Assembly: GCA_030062745.1 (NCBI GenBank)
Contig: CP099841.1
Span: forward strand, 31,860,368 to 31,924,367
From: Capitulum mitella
Lineage: Eukaryota; Arthropoda; Thecostraca; Pollicipedomorpha; Pollicipedidae
Direction: 5' to 3'
Length of the DNA: 64,000 bases
In this document: in pieces, positions 45,272-57,297 of the stretch
Layout: the number at the start of each line of letters is the position of its first letter
Position numbering within the stretch: the first letter of the stretch is position 1
The notes under the pieces: generated by a model
Database searches by the model: none
What the model saw: only the letters and a program-made list of their open reading frames with translations
What the model was told of the DNA's origin: nothing
Translations under genes and position numbers: made by a program

Positions 45272-48200
45272 AACATTGCATATGGTCTACGGCATTACGC
45301 CCGATCTGCTGCATGTTTCTGGAGCTCTACATTGGCATGAGGCATTCATGGCCATGATGTATCACGATGAACACAAAGGTGCGCAGGGTTTAGCAGGTAG
45401 AGACTATAAATACACGCGGTTTGACGAAAATAAGCAGGAACACGAATACTGGAGCCCATTAGGCTAATGCGGCAAGAACCATACTTATCTGAAGAATCTT
45501 AACACAACCCATATAGTATCAATCAACATGGCTTTTCCTCTAAAAGACAACGTCAACATGTTGGCAACATTAAACGTGCTCCAACGCCGAAAGGCACCTC
45601 TGCTAGAAACCAAAGTGGGACGGTAAAGACGGTCCGCCAGCGCAATGCACGAAATTCCAAGCCAAGGAGTGCCATAATTAGTCCTTAATCTATGTTCAAT
45701 TCGATCTCAGGGATACCAACAAAGATACAATGAATTACGTTTAGTGCAGTTCCCCTCGAATGGACGTGATCATTCCGTAGCTCATTCACAGACCACAACA
45801 TACATATACTACTGCCGCTGACGTAATGACGCGTGCTTCCAATAACCTCCCCATTTTCCCATGCTTTCATTCACTTATGTACCCGAAACAACGACAAGGT
45901 GTCATGTTCAATGGTTTCTCCTGCATGGATGAAAGCACCGTCATTAGAAACTGGTGCTGCATGTCATTTGTGTCAACAATACCCAGTCACATGACTTTGT
46001 TAAATAGCGTGACTGAGACCACTGTGCTAAATAGCGTGATTGAGACCAGCAGCAGCAGAGGCGTGAAATTGCGAACTGGTGGCGACTCGTGCACACTGTG
46101 AATACCACACCCGGTACATTCCATACTGCACTACAAGTGATGACCCAAAACGAAACGGCGCGTCTTCATCGCCTTGCGATACGAAGTCATGCCACGGACG
46201 AGAAATGGCTTACGTGAGATATCTTTTGCGTCCGTCGGCGGCTCTCGATGCGCATGCTTTTCTCAGGAACGGCAGGAGAGGAGCGCCAATTAGAGGTCGT
46301 CGTGGGATTCCCGAGACTGGCTACGGATACTGAAAGATCGCTCCGGGGCACAAGAGCAAAACCGACTGATTTAAAAGAAGCGAACGACCCATCATTTCTC
46401 ATCTCACGGCTTCCTATGAAGTTTCAACTTCAGATCATGGCTGGGATTTTTTGGTTTGAAAGTCGGGGCGTGTTACCTGTCGAGCTTATAGCGGACTTCA
46501 GAGAATGATGAACGTCAACGATGGACATGATAAACAAAGGTGTTACGGAAATCAGCGCACCATGATGTCCGACCCATGATGTCTGAGCCGAAGCTAAATT
46601 GTCTCAGTTATCTGCCTACATTACCTGTCTAAACGAAACTTTCTGCCTGAATTACAAGGACTGCCTGGTTCACATTGTTTGACCACCGGTTTGTCAGAGC
46701 CGTCTGCTTCGCTCAAAGAAACAGTAACGGCGGAGCTAACATGCGTTTGCCTCGAAGGCAAGGACTCTTCACGAAAACAAGCAATATCACTGAAAAGGAA
46801 CGACCTAGCAAATCTCTCACGTGCCTGCGCCTGGAATTTCCTTAGCAATCGATTAAAGTCTGATGCAATGCAAATGGAAGCATCTGCCCACACGCTGTCG
46901 GCACAGCCGCCTCGGATCCGACGCCGACGGCCCCCTGCGCTGGCTGCCCTCTCACGCCGACCAGTCTGCGCTGCCGCTCACAGCGGATCACGGCAGAAAC
47001 CGGCCGCTAGCGAGGATATCGAACCGACTCTCCGCTCTGTCGTCCTGAGATATCGACCCGGCCGATACCGCTACTCAGATGCGATCCAACACATCGACTG
47101 CAGCTCGGTCTGTAGAAACTCCGATAAGATTCACGTCAAACAGTGAGACCGGACAACGTGGGTTTCTCCGGCGCGGTCCGCCGGAGTGAAGCCATTCAAC
47201 TCCGGAACGGGGCTGGCTTTTGTCGCATGCGTGTCCATAAAAAGGCGGCAGGCATCTGCCCGGTTCCCACAGCATCGCTCCACGCAGTCGCGCGCGCGCA
47301 GGTGGAAGTGGGTCAAAATTAGCATCGCAGACAAGCTCGTAAATGAGAGGGCGGGCCCACTTTACCAATCGACGCGTCCCGCTCCCGTATCTGTCATCGT
47401 TTTGCGTGCTTTGGACGGCGCTGTCCACCCCCGGAGTGTCGTAAGGCCCACGCACCATCTCGCGCGGCCCCCCGGGCCATTCGACTGAATTTGATCAGCA
47501 CAGGTGTGAAGCGCGATGTCGAATGGGAGTGCTAGTGTGCCACCCTTAAATACCGAGGAAATTTACCTTCAAACGTCAATCAGGACGGTGGATAATCCAA
47601 GGACAAACCACGGGCTTACGCCCGATCCTTGCGAAATGCCTTGACTGGATACGTGAATCAGCGTGCAGGGCATAGCGCCAGTCACTGGACGACACTATCT
47701 TCTTTCAGTAAGTGTCGATGGCGTATGTGATGTATATGGACGAATGGGACCGGAAATTATGCATAATCGGCAAGTAATAACGGGCACTTTGTTCACAGCT
47801 GTACCCTACACGGGTAAATCTTGTTTCCCTTGTTCAAAGAAGGCCTGCGAATCTCCGTCGCGCGCTTTCACCAGACTTTTATTGATCGGCTACTTCATCA
47901 CAACGTCCGGCAGAGGGGCGAAAGCACATAGTGTTGTGCGCCACATCGGACCGTGGCGAACACAGACTGTCCGCACCCCCGGCTCGGACCAACGGACGGT
48001 CGGACAGCACGCCCCCCTGGTCCGGGGCAATAGATGTTCCGACAGTGCGCGCCCCAGGTCAGCTGTGATGGACGGTTGGACAGAGGCCGACTGATATACA
48101 GCGCGCACCACAAACCCCGTACTCTGTAAGGTCTGACACACGCCCGCAACCATGGTCCGGGCGACAGACAGCCTGGCAGACAGCGTGGCCGACCCAGCAC

Positions 48201-49224
48201 CGTTTACTGGAGGGGCGATGCACGCCCATAAACCGACATGGGGCGGGGCAAGGTCGACTCCAGCAGTGCGACAGATAAGACTGAGGGAGGAGCACTGAGG
48301 TGCGCCTCCGCCACATTTACGGCACTCGGCGATAAGAATCGTGTGTGGAAAACGACGGCGCGGTGTCGTAAACTCTCGACCTCAGGCGGCTTTTACAGGC
48401 GCCTCCCCCGCCGTGGACGCAACGGAGAACCATGGGTCGACGAGCCAGCCCCCCCCCCCTCCCAGCGGCCCCGGCATGAGACGGCATGAACCTTCCGCAT
48501 CTGCAGGCGATTTGATCCGAATTTTCGGCACTGAGCTAGTGTCCGTGACACGCCGCTGGCGCAACGAGCAAAACTGCTAAATGTTAGCCAAAGTTCGTTA
48601 CGAGTGGTACATTACCGGTGCATAGCAGACTTTTCCGCAAATGGTTTCTCCGATTTTTGGACGAATAAATTTTTCAAAATATCGTGAATCCATGTTTTTG
48701 TTGGATCATCCGTTGGTCAATGGCCAATGGCCATAAGCAACGGGCGGCCGTTTAATTTTAAATTTAAGCTTTCGTCCAGTAAGTCCAACTTCAGAAGCGA
48801 TGAAGCTGATGAAAAAGTATCCATGACTGAGCCTTAGTTACGTCCTGCGGATACCATCTGATTCACTCAATCTAAATCATTCGTCGAAGGCGTTGGTAGA
48901 AAGCCCACGAGTGCAGGAACGACCGTGAAGTTTTCCACGCTGCATAATAAGGCTGCTGTTAAAAAAATCAACAACTTGTAGGCTCACTATTTCTTACCCA
49001 AGCCGAAGGTGATAATATCACTGCGTCTTAAATGCATAGTGTAAGTCACTTCAATCCAATCACTGTACATGCCTCATATGTGTTTCAAACTCGTCGCCAA
49101 TAACCGTTTCCCTATTGAGTGTACAGTATAAACATGTCATTACCCGCCAGGCAGCCTGAAATTATTCGACATGTTGGGCAGAGGCGCGGCCAAGAAGGCC
49201 GAGGGCCCGCCCCCTCCCCCCCTT

Positions 49225-49356
49225 AGGCCGGCATATTTTTGTGGAAGCCATTGCACATCGTCTTCCCGGCATGTGGCTTTCATGTGATTTCAGTTCACAC
49301 TGAGCTCCGCCCCCCCCCCCTTAAGAAAATCCTGGCTGCGCCCTGATATTCGGTAA
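49225..49356. repeat. dispersed repeat, copy 2
   Basis: Same family and orientation as 43017-43150; see that entry for the shared blocks. Confidence 0.7.
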
Positions 49357-51989
49357 CCCAGTGGATCGTAACAAGACACGTCCAATCACCTGCCGATATA
49401 CCCGAAACCAGTGCAGCCTGGTCCAGTGGACCCACGTAGCGTGACTGGAATTGACATTTCATCGTCATACAGTTGTACCGACGCGCATGATGGGGTTCAG
49501 GAGATGATGTTCTACTTCTCAAGCCTCTTCAGAACACAGCATGAGAACTGGACTGGTTAAAATGCATCTAAACAGGACCCGGAGTCAGGTTATATCAATC
49601 CTATGACTACACGGCACGAAACGCAAGCTTCTGCCGTCACGTTGCAATGTAAACGTCTCGCGCCACACGGAATAGTCGCAACTGGTACGGCAGACGTGTG
49701 CCCAGCCCATCAACATGGCCAGGTACAGAGAAAATGGGGGGAGGCGTTTCCGATTCGTTTGGTTAATTAACCAGCAGTGTCAGCTGACATCCCTCCAGAC
49801 ACGATCAAAAGCTACCCCGATGAGCTTGTGAATCCGGTCCTGTAAGACCTGTCAGTTTGACTGAATGTGGCTCGGCATAAACTTGGTGGCCTATGGGCGG
49901 GAGGTGCGTATGACTCACCTCATGCTGTCCTGTTCCTCAGATGGCCTCAAGGACCACCGCCCCTGCCACCGGGTCCACCACCCTCCCTCGCAGCCCCCGC
50001 CACCGCCGCCGGCCAAAGCCTGGACGCACGAGACTGTTGTCCGGCGGGCACCTCCGTTCCGGAGAGCGCAGCGCGCGCCTCCCCCGCCGACACCATCACG
50101 TGACTGAGGCAGCCCGCTGGCCGCCGCGCTCGGCCGACCGCCGAAGCCAGGTTTCTGCGGCGACGCAGACCGACTTTCGAGCACTGGGGGAGAAATCTGA
50201 GGACTGGGGCAGGACGCTGGCGAGGATTGCTGTTGCAGGGCGTCGGGGAGGACGGCCGGGGCCAGGGGTTAAAACAAACCTAAATTATTGAAGTTGGGAG
50301 CCAGTTTTAGGCCCATTCTTTCTACGCATTGTGAGAGACCTAAAGTGGAATTTCAAGATTTTTGGTGTTACACTTGCAGCATCAAAAGTATAGGTTGTAT
50401 GACCTTGACCGGGTCATACACAGAAATGGGAAAGCTAAGACAAGTTTGGGCAGTTCAGGTGCCGGATTGCTTGAAACTGTAGAGCCACTGTTATATGGAG
50501 GGTTGCGAAGTTTTGGAACGTCGCGGGTGCGACCTCGTCCGTTCACTGCTGAATCGACGACTGAATTTCGCCTGGACCATGTCCGATTGTCCCCCGAAGC
50601 CAATCACAGGTACTCCCAAGAGACCCGTCCATTCCCGTTCTCACATCGAAAGCAGGTAAACTAACTCGTGGATCGTTATGTGAACCCTAAACGGAGGGAT
50701 GGTCACAATCATACGCATCAGTTGTTCCCGTTGTCGCGACGACTGCTGCAGTTTGCCGTAATGGCCTCTAATCACACTGATTAAGTGGTAGAAATGCGTG
50801 CGCGCTGTGAAAGCGTTCCCGGTGGCGCACACGCCGCAGCTCTGAAGGCAGCTGGAAGTTCAGTCACTCCTTTTCACTGGGTCTGAAATGTCAGGCGACG
50901 GCATACAACGTGCCGAGCTGAAAATGAGCCGGGACTCCGTCAAAGGCTGGGAGGAGGTACGCGGTGCGTGGTGCAGATTGGCTCTTATGATGCTTCTTTA
51001 CTTTCCTCGTCCGCAGGCGTCGTCTTATATCCCGCAAAACGTGAAAAAGACAACAGCTGCGATCCTCCTGTTCCCCACTGGTAAAGCCCGTGACCCCATA
51101 AAAGACGGGTTCCACGAGTGAATCATGACTGTTGAACACTCATCCAATCACGCCTTACAATCTCAAACGTGCATTACGTGTTGGAAGCCGGAGACGTTTG
51201 CATATTTGAATTGCACAGAATATACCAAATGTTGGAAATCAGTTTGTCTTTCCCATTGTTTCCTTGTCTCTGTATCCCGAAGACCACAACTGATACATGA
51301 CGCTGAAGCTGCGTGTGTTTTGTGTCGTGTGTTTGTACCAGTATAAAGTATACTATATATCCGCTAGTTGATGTGGTATTTTAACCGTACGCGCAACATG
51401 AGCGTCATATCTGCTTCACGTACATGTCAGCACATACAACATTTTCTAGCGGCTGGGGCCAAGGGTTAGATACTAACAGCTGCGCTAAAGACCAATCTCT
51501 TGACCACTGAAATCAACTACCAAACACCTATCACGTCCTCGAAACTGGCCTTTTTCCCACGAAAGTGAGGCTTGAGACGGCAGACGAGTACGGCAGAACG
51601 GTCGACACGATCCGGCGGCCGTAAGCGAGCCATAAACTGCCACAAATCTCTTCAGCTCTGTTAGGCATCACAGCCGCTCACCCCATTCCAGCCCGTCCTG
51701 GTGGCAAGGTGATGGTAGTGAGGGACTGAGCCCGATGACAGATCAATGCAGCGTCACATCTGGGTCACGCTGCTGAGACCGGTCCGGAGTCCACGCTACT
51801 GGCCACATTGTTGACGGCCCTTACACCAGGCTAATGGTCCACGGAACACACAGCGCACGTTCAGAGGCCGTGTTTTTGGCTACATAGACTAAACCATTAA
51901 CTCTCCACGGAGTAAGAACGTTAACGGCTGCCGAATCAGATCACCGATAGCCTGTGGACCAGACTGTCATGGCTCTGTGGAGCAGACCG

Positions 51990-52270
51990 CCACCAGTCTG
52001 CGGATCAGTCCACCGCCGGTGTGTACACACCGGACAACAACTGCCCTGCTGATCAGTCCGCCGCTAATCTGCACGTCAGACCGCCGCTGGTTCGCGAATC
52101 CGTCCTCCACTGGTCCATTCGTCAGATACCCGCTGACCTGTGGATGAGTCCGCCGCTGATCCTCACGTCAGACCGACACCATCCCGTGGATCAGTCCTCC
52201 GCTGCTCCATTCGTCAGAGACCGGCTGATCTGTGGACGAGTCCGCCGCTGATCCGCACGTCGGACCGCCG
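51990..52270. repeat. 91-93-bp tandem repeat, about three copies
   Basis: GTGGA-GAGTCCGCCGCTGAT recurs at about 52051, 52141 and 52232 with surrounding sequence (CACGTCAGACCG, CCATTCGTCAGA) also shared. Confidence 0.75.
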
Positions 52271-52551
52271 CTGCGCTGCGAACCGGTGCGGCGCCGGTCC
52301 GTGGCCCGACCCGGCCGTTCCCAGGGCGGTCGGCCGGCTGTGCGGCCGTTCTGCGCCGGCACCCTCTGCCGACGGAGGCCGGCCGAGATGTGTCGGCGTC
52401 ACGCGTGTCGGCGGCCCGGCCGGCACCGGCAGCTCTCCCGGCAGCCTCCCACGGCACAGCTTTTACCGCGGCCCGGCAGCGCCGTCTGCCGCCTGAGACG
52501 GATCAGAGGGACCGCGTCTGCTGCATCACGAACGCTGTATCATGGCCGACC

Positions 52552-52765
52552 ATGTCATCACGGAACGGCGGACCGGGCGGTCTTAATGTCCGTCGCAGAG
52601 CTGCGGACCAGGACGGTCTCACTGTCTGTCACAGAACGGCGGACTAAGGCAGTATCATCGTTCGTCGCAGAGCAGCGGACCAGAGTGGTCTTATTTTCCG
52701 TCACAGAGCACAGGACCAGGATGGTGTCTCTGTCGCAGAACCGCGCAAGTATGGTCTGATCTGAC
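52552..52765. repeat. 36-bp tandem repeat, about six copies
   Basis: Units of the type CGTCGCAGAGC-GCGGACCAG-A-GGTCT repeat every 36 bp. Confidence 0.82.
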
Positions 52766-54394
52766 GAGGCAGCAATGGTCAAAACTGTTCCTTCTTTTAA
52801 GTGGATCAGAAATATTTGTCTGGACACCAGTATAGTGGTACTAAAGGTGCCTTAAAATTGGCTGCAGTTTCAACGCCGTTAACCGCTTATTTGTGAGCTG
52901 TGAACCGTTTATCATATACGTCATTTGCTCCGATACCTATTACGCTGTCAACGACGACGTTTAACTCAGACGATTCGCGACAAAAATGTGTTAAAATCAG
53001 CACTTGCATGGCCGGTGCCCTCCAACTCAGCCTGCTTAGCTTTTGACACTTTTCTCCTCACTTTGAAATCATTGTTACGGTGCCTTCTCGAGTTGTGGGG
53101 ATACGGTATCTTTGCACGGACATTTCAATAGGCACCTGAAAAGAGAATGTTTCCAAGAGGATCAAACAATTTCGACGAACTCTAATACTAGAGCCTGAAG
53201 ACTTGTCATCTATCACTACCATTAGTTTTAAAACTTTATTCCTCTCCTTGAGAATTAAGTTAGAGGCGTTCAAGAATAAGCCTCTCTTCCTCCGTTGTTC
53301 CGTCCAAAAAAAAGATTGCTTCACGGGTGGACGAAGCTGGACGTGTCTACGTCCCGGCCGAGGTCAGCATTGTCCTCTGTCGGGATTCCGCCGGGCACAG
53401 CACTGCCTGTGGGGACCAGCACTCTCGGCGGGCGTGGCGTGTGGCCGGCGAATCGGTCCGTTCCCAGCGCCGGCTGCGGCGGCCGACGCGTTCCGACGGT
53501 CCGGCCGACAGCGCGTCGGCGCGACGCGCCGCCGCAGGCCGGCGCCGGCACACGGCCCTGGTCGGCCCGGCGCCGCCGACCGCCGGCGCCGCCCGCTCCG
53601 ATCCGCCGCCCACGTCGCCGGCGTCGGCCAGTTTGCGGCACGTTTACCCGTGATTAATGCAAATGTGGACTTGATGGCTGCACGGTTGAATGCAGGAGCC
53701 ACCAGTTGCCAGTCGTGAGCTCGACTGTCAGGAACGACATTTTGATATAATTTGATATAATAAACTCGCGAACAGTCATCGTGTAGCGTCCCAAAAACTT
53801 GCAAACGCACTTCAGTGTTAGATGCCGGGTTTCAGCGCGTATGTGAGATCGAAGTACCTCGGCCGAAAATTACTCCTCCACTCCGAGCATCGTAAAACGG
53901 GACCAGGCTCACTTCGGCAACCTCACGCAGATAAACCCATCAGCGGCACGCAAGGCGTGAGAACGACCCGATCACGTGACTCGCCACACTCGACGCTCGC
54001 GCGTAGCGCAACGGACCACGGGGCCATCGGCGGCGTGCCGTTTGCACGGGCTCGTCGGCCGTCGCTCACAGGAAGTGTCTCCCGCAGCCAGCAGATGGCA
54101 GTGGCGGCGTCACCGCGACGCCTGACGCCGTCTCCTGCCACGTCGCCAGCAGGATATTGCAAGTATTAGTCACAGGCTCGCCACAAACCGTTGAAATTCG
54201 GGGATGAATGTACCCTGCGTTGCTAGTGCTCACGCCCGCACAGTTCGCTGAGTCTCTTGTCGGCACCCAATAACGGCAATCCAGGCCGTTTGCTATTGTT
54301 CATGGCCCGATTTTTTCGTCCTGATAATGCCTGTGATTTTTCTTGTCTGTCACGACCCATGGTCTCAAACAGGCATTTTGGAAAGAATTAATGC

Positions 54395-54672
54395 AATGCA
54401 TGCATACATGAATGCATGCATGCATGCATAAACACATGTATACATGCACGTATGCACACAGACATGAATCAATCCATACATACTGACATAAAGAGGGGTG
54501 TCGTTTGGTGTAAATGATGGGGGCAGCCAAGGGCCTGACAAGCTAATATCCTTCCAAAATGTGAATTTCTTAAACGGGTTTAGCCCACGTTATTTTAACC
54601 AACGGCAATCTATATTTTTTTGTTGCTGTTTATAACATAACGAATTGGATATACTCCCATGTATAAAGGATA

Positions 54673-54725
<53 letters not shown>

Positions 54726-54885
54726 ACATATATATGATAGGTAGGTAGAGAAATAGACAGGTAGACAGATATAGACATATACGATATGTATGTAACTGTA
54801 CATATACATAGATATGATAGGTAGATAGACAGATAGACAAGTAGACAGCTATAGACATATACGATATGTATGTAACTGTACTGTG
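54395..54885. repeat. microsatellite-rich stretch
   Basis: Three simple-sequence parts: ATGC-rich tetranucleotides at 54395-54440, a long (TA)n at 54675-54722, and GATAGGTAGATAGACA-type tetranucleotides at 54733-54860. In the last, a 35-bp segment ending CGATATGTATGTAACTGTAC occurs twice. Confidence 0.88.
54494..54611 (+). repeat. foldback element left inverted repeat
   Basis: Outer 25 bp identical (inverted) to 56169-56193; inner part diverged. Confidence 0.75.
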
Positions 54886-56078
54886 ATTGTGTTGCATAAC
54901 ATTCATGATTCTTGCTGTTATTTTTTGTTTTTATCTTTATGATACATTTTTATCTTTAACGGACTATTTACATAAAGTTGTCAATTAAGGTTTGTTTTCT
55001 AACGAGAAAACGCGATGGTAAGGCCCAGGGGAACATTGGCAGGGCTTAAATCGATAATGGTAGGAAGCTGGTCCCATCAGGCATATAAAAACCAACGCTC
55101 CTAAACAGTGTGCCCGTTTCACCTCAAAATCTGCCACTATTTCCTTTTTGAGTGGTTTAAATCACTTAGTGTTTTATTCTGCATTTTCCGCATATTTCTT
55201 ATTTGCTGCGGCCGTTCTTTTCGTTGTTATTGTATGTTTCCCTTGTTAAAACCGGCAGAAAATAGCGGGGGGGGAGCTAAACCAGCATTGGAAAGACCGC
55301 AACCAATACTGGAGGGCCAAGACCCTGAAAAAGAAAACAAATCGACGTCCTTGCTGTACAGCTTTCAATGGGCGTCAACTGCCTCAGTTCTGTGTCAGCA
55401 CCCTGTCCTCAGTCGTTTGAAATTTCGGCAGAAAACATCCGCACAGTAATGTGATGATCCACAAATGACGTAGGGCGTGGGTTTCCCCAATCCAATAGAT
55501 ATAGAACACCCCTGAGATGCGATATAGAGGAGAGGTAACTGATGACGAATATTGAGATTATCCGTCACTAATCGATCTGCTGATTCTTATGCTCTCATAA
55601 TAAGATGGCACTGCAGAGGCGTCGATTTCCATTCTTTTGTGGAGCCATGTTCCTCTACCCCTTCCCTAACTGTGGATCTCGGCCCCTTTAAAGCTGACTC
55701 CCCTTGTTTCCTGTGAATTTTAATAAGGGAAGTAGCCAATAGCTACGAAAATAATGACTGCAATAAATAACAGACAGGCAGAAAGTATATGATATGGCAT
55801 CACATAGCCTAAAGCATTTAGAAATGAAATAGCGACAGATTTTGTGACGAAACTGTTACAGTGACCATCGGTGTCGTTTCTGTAAGACCTGGTAGTGCTA
55901 ACACCCTACTAATGTATTTTTTAAGCAAAAATCTTAAATCACGAATGTATGCAAAAAGGCAATGGAATGAAAACATGAAACTCGTTTCCTTTTTGAATAC
56001 ATTTGTGATTAAAAATTTTAGAGAGAGAGAGAGAGGGGGGAGAGAGATTTTTGTCCGATAAATAATACAAAGGAGTAA

Positions 56079-56193
56079 AGATTGCCGTCTGTCAAAATAA
56101 CATGGTTAAATCCTTTGAGAAAGCCACATTGGGGGAGGCTAGGTTGTCGGGCATGGCTCGTTCCATTAATCATTTACACCAAACGACACCCCT
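56079..56193 (-). repeat. foldback element right inverted repeat
   Basis: Inverted partner of 54494-54611. Confidence 0.75.
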
Positions 56194-56326
56194 GTGACAG
56201 AGGTTTCATATTTTCAGACAAGATCTGTAAAAACGGGTCTTCGAGACATACCAGGAAAGGTTCTGTATGAAACAGGTTATAAGTGCACTGTATCAGAACT
56301 TCTTATCTCACCGAATTCTGGTATAC

Positions 56327-56447
56327 TCCTCCCGGCGAAGTGCTTCGTCTCTGCGAATGACGTCCATGATCTTCTGTAGCTCCTCCTCGGTCAGATGAAG
56401 CTCCGATGTTCTTGCACCAGCCGTAGCCATGACGGTGCAGGATGGGC
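56327..56447 (-). CDS. btsz: btsz exon: N-terminal SHD (Rab-binding) helix
   Basis: The exon encodes SELHLTEEELQKIMDVIRRD and EALRRE before donor GTATAC, the conserved start of the Slp homology domain. Two bases (GA) remain, and C from the exon at 45024 makes Asp. The resulting RREDRLKAEL continues the helix. An ATG at 56430-56428 (GTCATGG, strong context) can serve as start, giving MATAGARTSEL. Alternatively the exon begins at acceptor GGATCACAG (first base 56447) and is read in from the exon at 57180. The phase then fits exactly (C|GC, Arg) and PSCTV precedes the internal Met. Confidence 0.9.
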
Positions 56448-57179
56448 CTGTGATCCCACAGAGATTCACGAGAATAGGTCACTTGTTGAAATCAAACAAA
56501 TCGATTTCCGCTCGATCTGTGTCGGTGCTTGAACGTTCAACAGTCATTACGGACGACCCATCGCTCACCAAACGCCACACAGCGCTACGCCAAACATCGA
56601 GTAAACGCTCGCGTCACCACTCCTGCCTTCCAGTCGACACGCCGCCGTCGGCCGCCGCCGGCCGACGTCTCCGCTCCGGCAGAATGCCCCGCGGCGGTGA
56701 CCTGCCTGGGGCTGGGTCCGCGGCACCGCCCACCAGAGCCGTGCGATCACGGCCGGCTGGCTGGCTGTCGTCTCTCTCGCCCGCCCGCCAGCGCAGCCGT
56801 GCGTCTCACTCTCGCCGCGCCACGGTCCGCTCGTCCCCAGGTCACGCGGCCGCGGCCCGGCCGTCTCCGCCGTCCCCGACGGCCGCGCAGAGACGTACGC
56901 CCCGCGGGGGACACGGACCGTCGCCAAAAGCGGGGGACGGTACCGGCCGTCAGTGCCGGGCCGCGGCCCGCACGAGGACGCGCCCGTCTCCCACCGCCGG
57001 GCGGCACACGGAGGCGGCGCTCGAATGACAGCCGGAGCCGTGACGCGAAGCGCGCCTTCGCGTCTGCGGCCCGCCGGCTCGTGACCGTCCGTTTCGCCGC
57101 CCGTGCAGCTGGCCAGGCGGCCGAGTGCGGCGGGCGCGTGGAGCCGTGAAATGCGGCGCCGGCGCCACGCGATACTCAC
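56448..57179 (-). other. possible first btsz intron (content)
   Basis: A 732-bp interval between the two N-terminal exons, GC-rich from 56.63 to 57.12 kb. It may instead be promoter/5' UTR sequence if translation starts at 56430. Confidence 0.4.
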
Positions 57180-57297
57180 GGGCGTCTGCTCCGCGCTGCT
57201 GGCTGGGGCTGTTTCCCGCTGTTGAGCTGTCTGCCTCGGCTGCAGCCGATTCCCCCTGCTGGCTGTCGTCGGGCTGCGATGTGCTGGCGTTTTCCAT
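57180..57297 (-). CDS. btsz: btsz probable first coding exon
   Basis: ATG (context GGCAATGG) followed by 39 codons plus one base up to donor GTGAGT. It encodes a polar peptide, MENASTSQPDDSQQGESAAA ending QQRGADA. The donor phase matches an acceptor at 56448 that leads in frame into the SHD helix exon. There is no family signature in this peptide, as expected for the variable N-terminus. The alternative is that the SHD exon carries the real start and this is 5' sequence or another gene. Confidence 0.5.

Larger units (their letters stand above)
54494..56193. mobile_element. foldback-type non-autonomous element with about 115-bp inverted ends
   Basis: The left end (54494-54611) and right end (56079-56193) are inverted copies. 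The outer 25 bp are identical (start AGGGGTGTCGTTTGGTGTAA). The inner parts share blocks ending with TTATTTT-A--- and CGGCAATCT. The 1.47-kb interior has microsatellites and no transposase. I could not see a clear target-site duplication, so the superfamily is open. The right end stops 134 bp from the first SHD exon. Confidence 0.7.
45025..56326 (-). other. 11.3-kb first large btsz intron (content)
   Basis: Contains a short inverted repeat (45215-45271), the second dispersed repeat copy (49225-49356), GC-rich patches (49940-50110, 52270-52480, 53440-53640) and tandem repeats at 52.0 and 52.55 kb. It also holds microsatellites at 54.4-54.9 kb and the foldback element at 54494-56193. The stretches 45.5-49.2, 50.3-51.9 and 55.2-56.0 kb show no gene, RNA or repeat that I can name. 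Confidence 0.55.
1..57297 (-). other. btsz: bitesize / synaptotagmin-like (Slp) gene span, 3' end off window
   Basis: One minus-strand gene assembled from ten exons whose GT-AG sites and phases all agree. The encoded order is SHD helix, FYVE-like zinc finger, SHD tail, very long low-complexity middle, linker, C2A. This is the layout of synaptotagmin-like proteins, of which bitesize is the insect member. Slp proteins bind Rab GTPases (Rab27 in mammals) through the SHD and phosphoinositide-rich membranes through C2 domains. Drosophila Bitesize acts at the apical membrane and organises actin with Moesin. The in-window coding sequence is 15,435 nt (5,145 codons) with no in-frame stop. C2B should lie left of position 1. 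Family assignment is firm; the symbol is assigned by family, not by database search. Confidence 0.88.

Noticed and set aside
45147..45467. Plus-strand ORF of 106 codons
   Set aside because: Not recognised; it starts in the poly-T next to the intron side of a real btsz exon and overlaps an inverted repeat. Insufficient support.
47131..47334. Faint ankyrin-like segment (ELNGFTPADRAG)
   Set aside because: Only part of one repeat is suggested, neighbouring residues do not fit the 33-residue consensus, and no splice-linked repeats were found.
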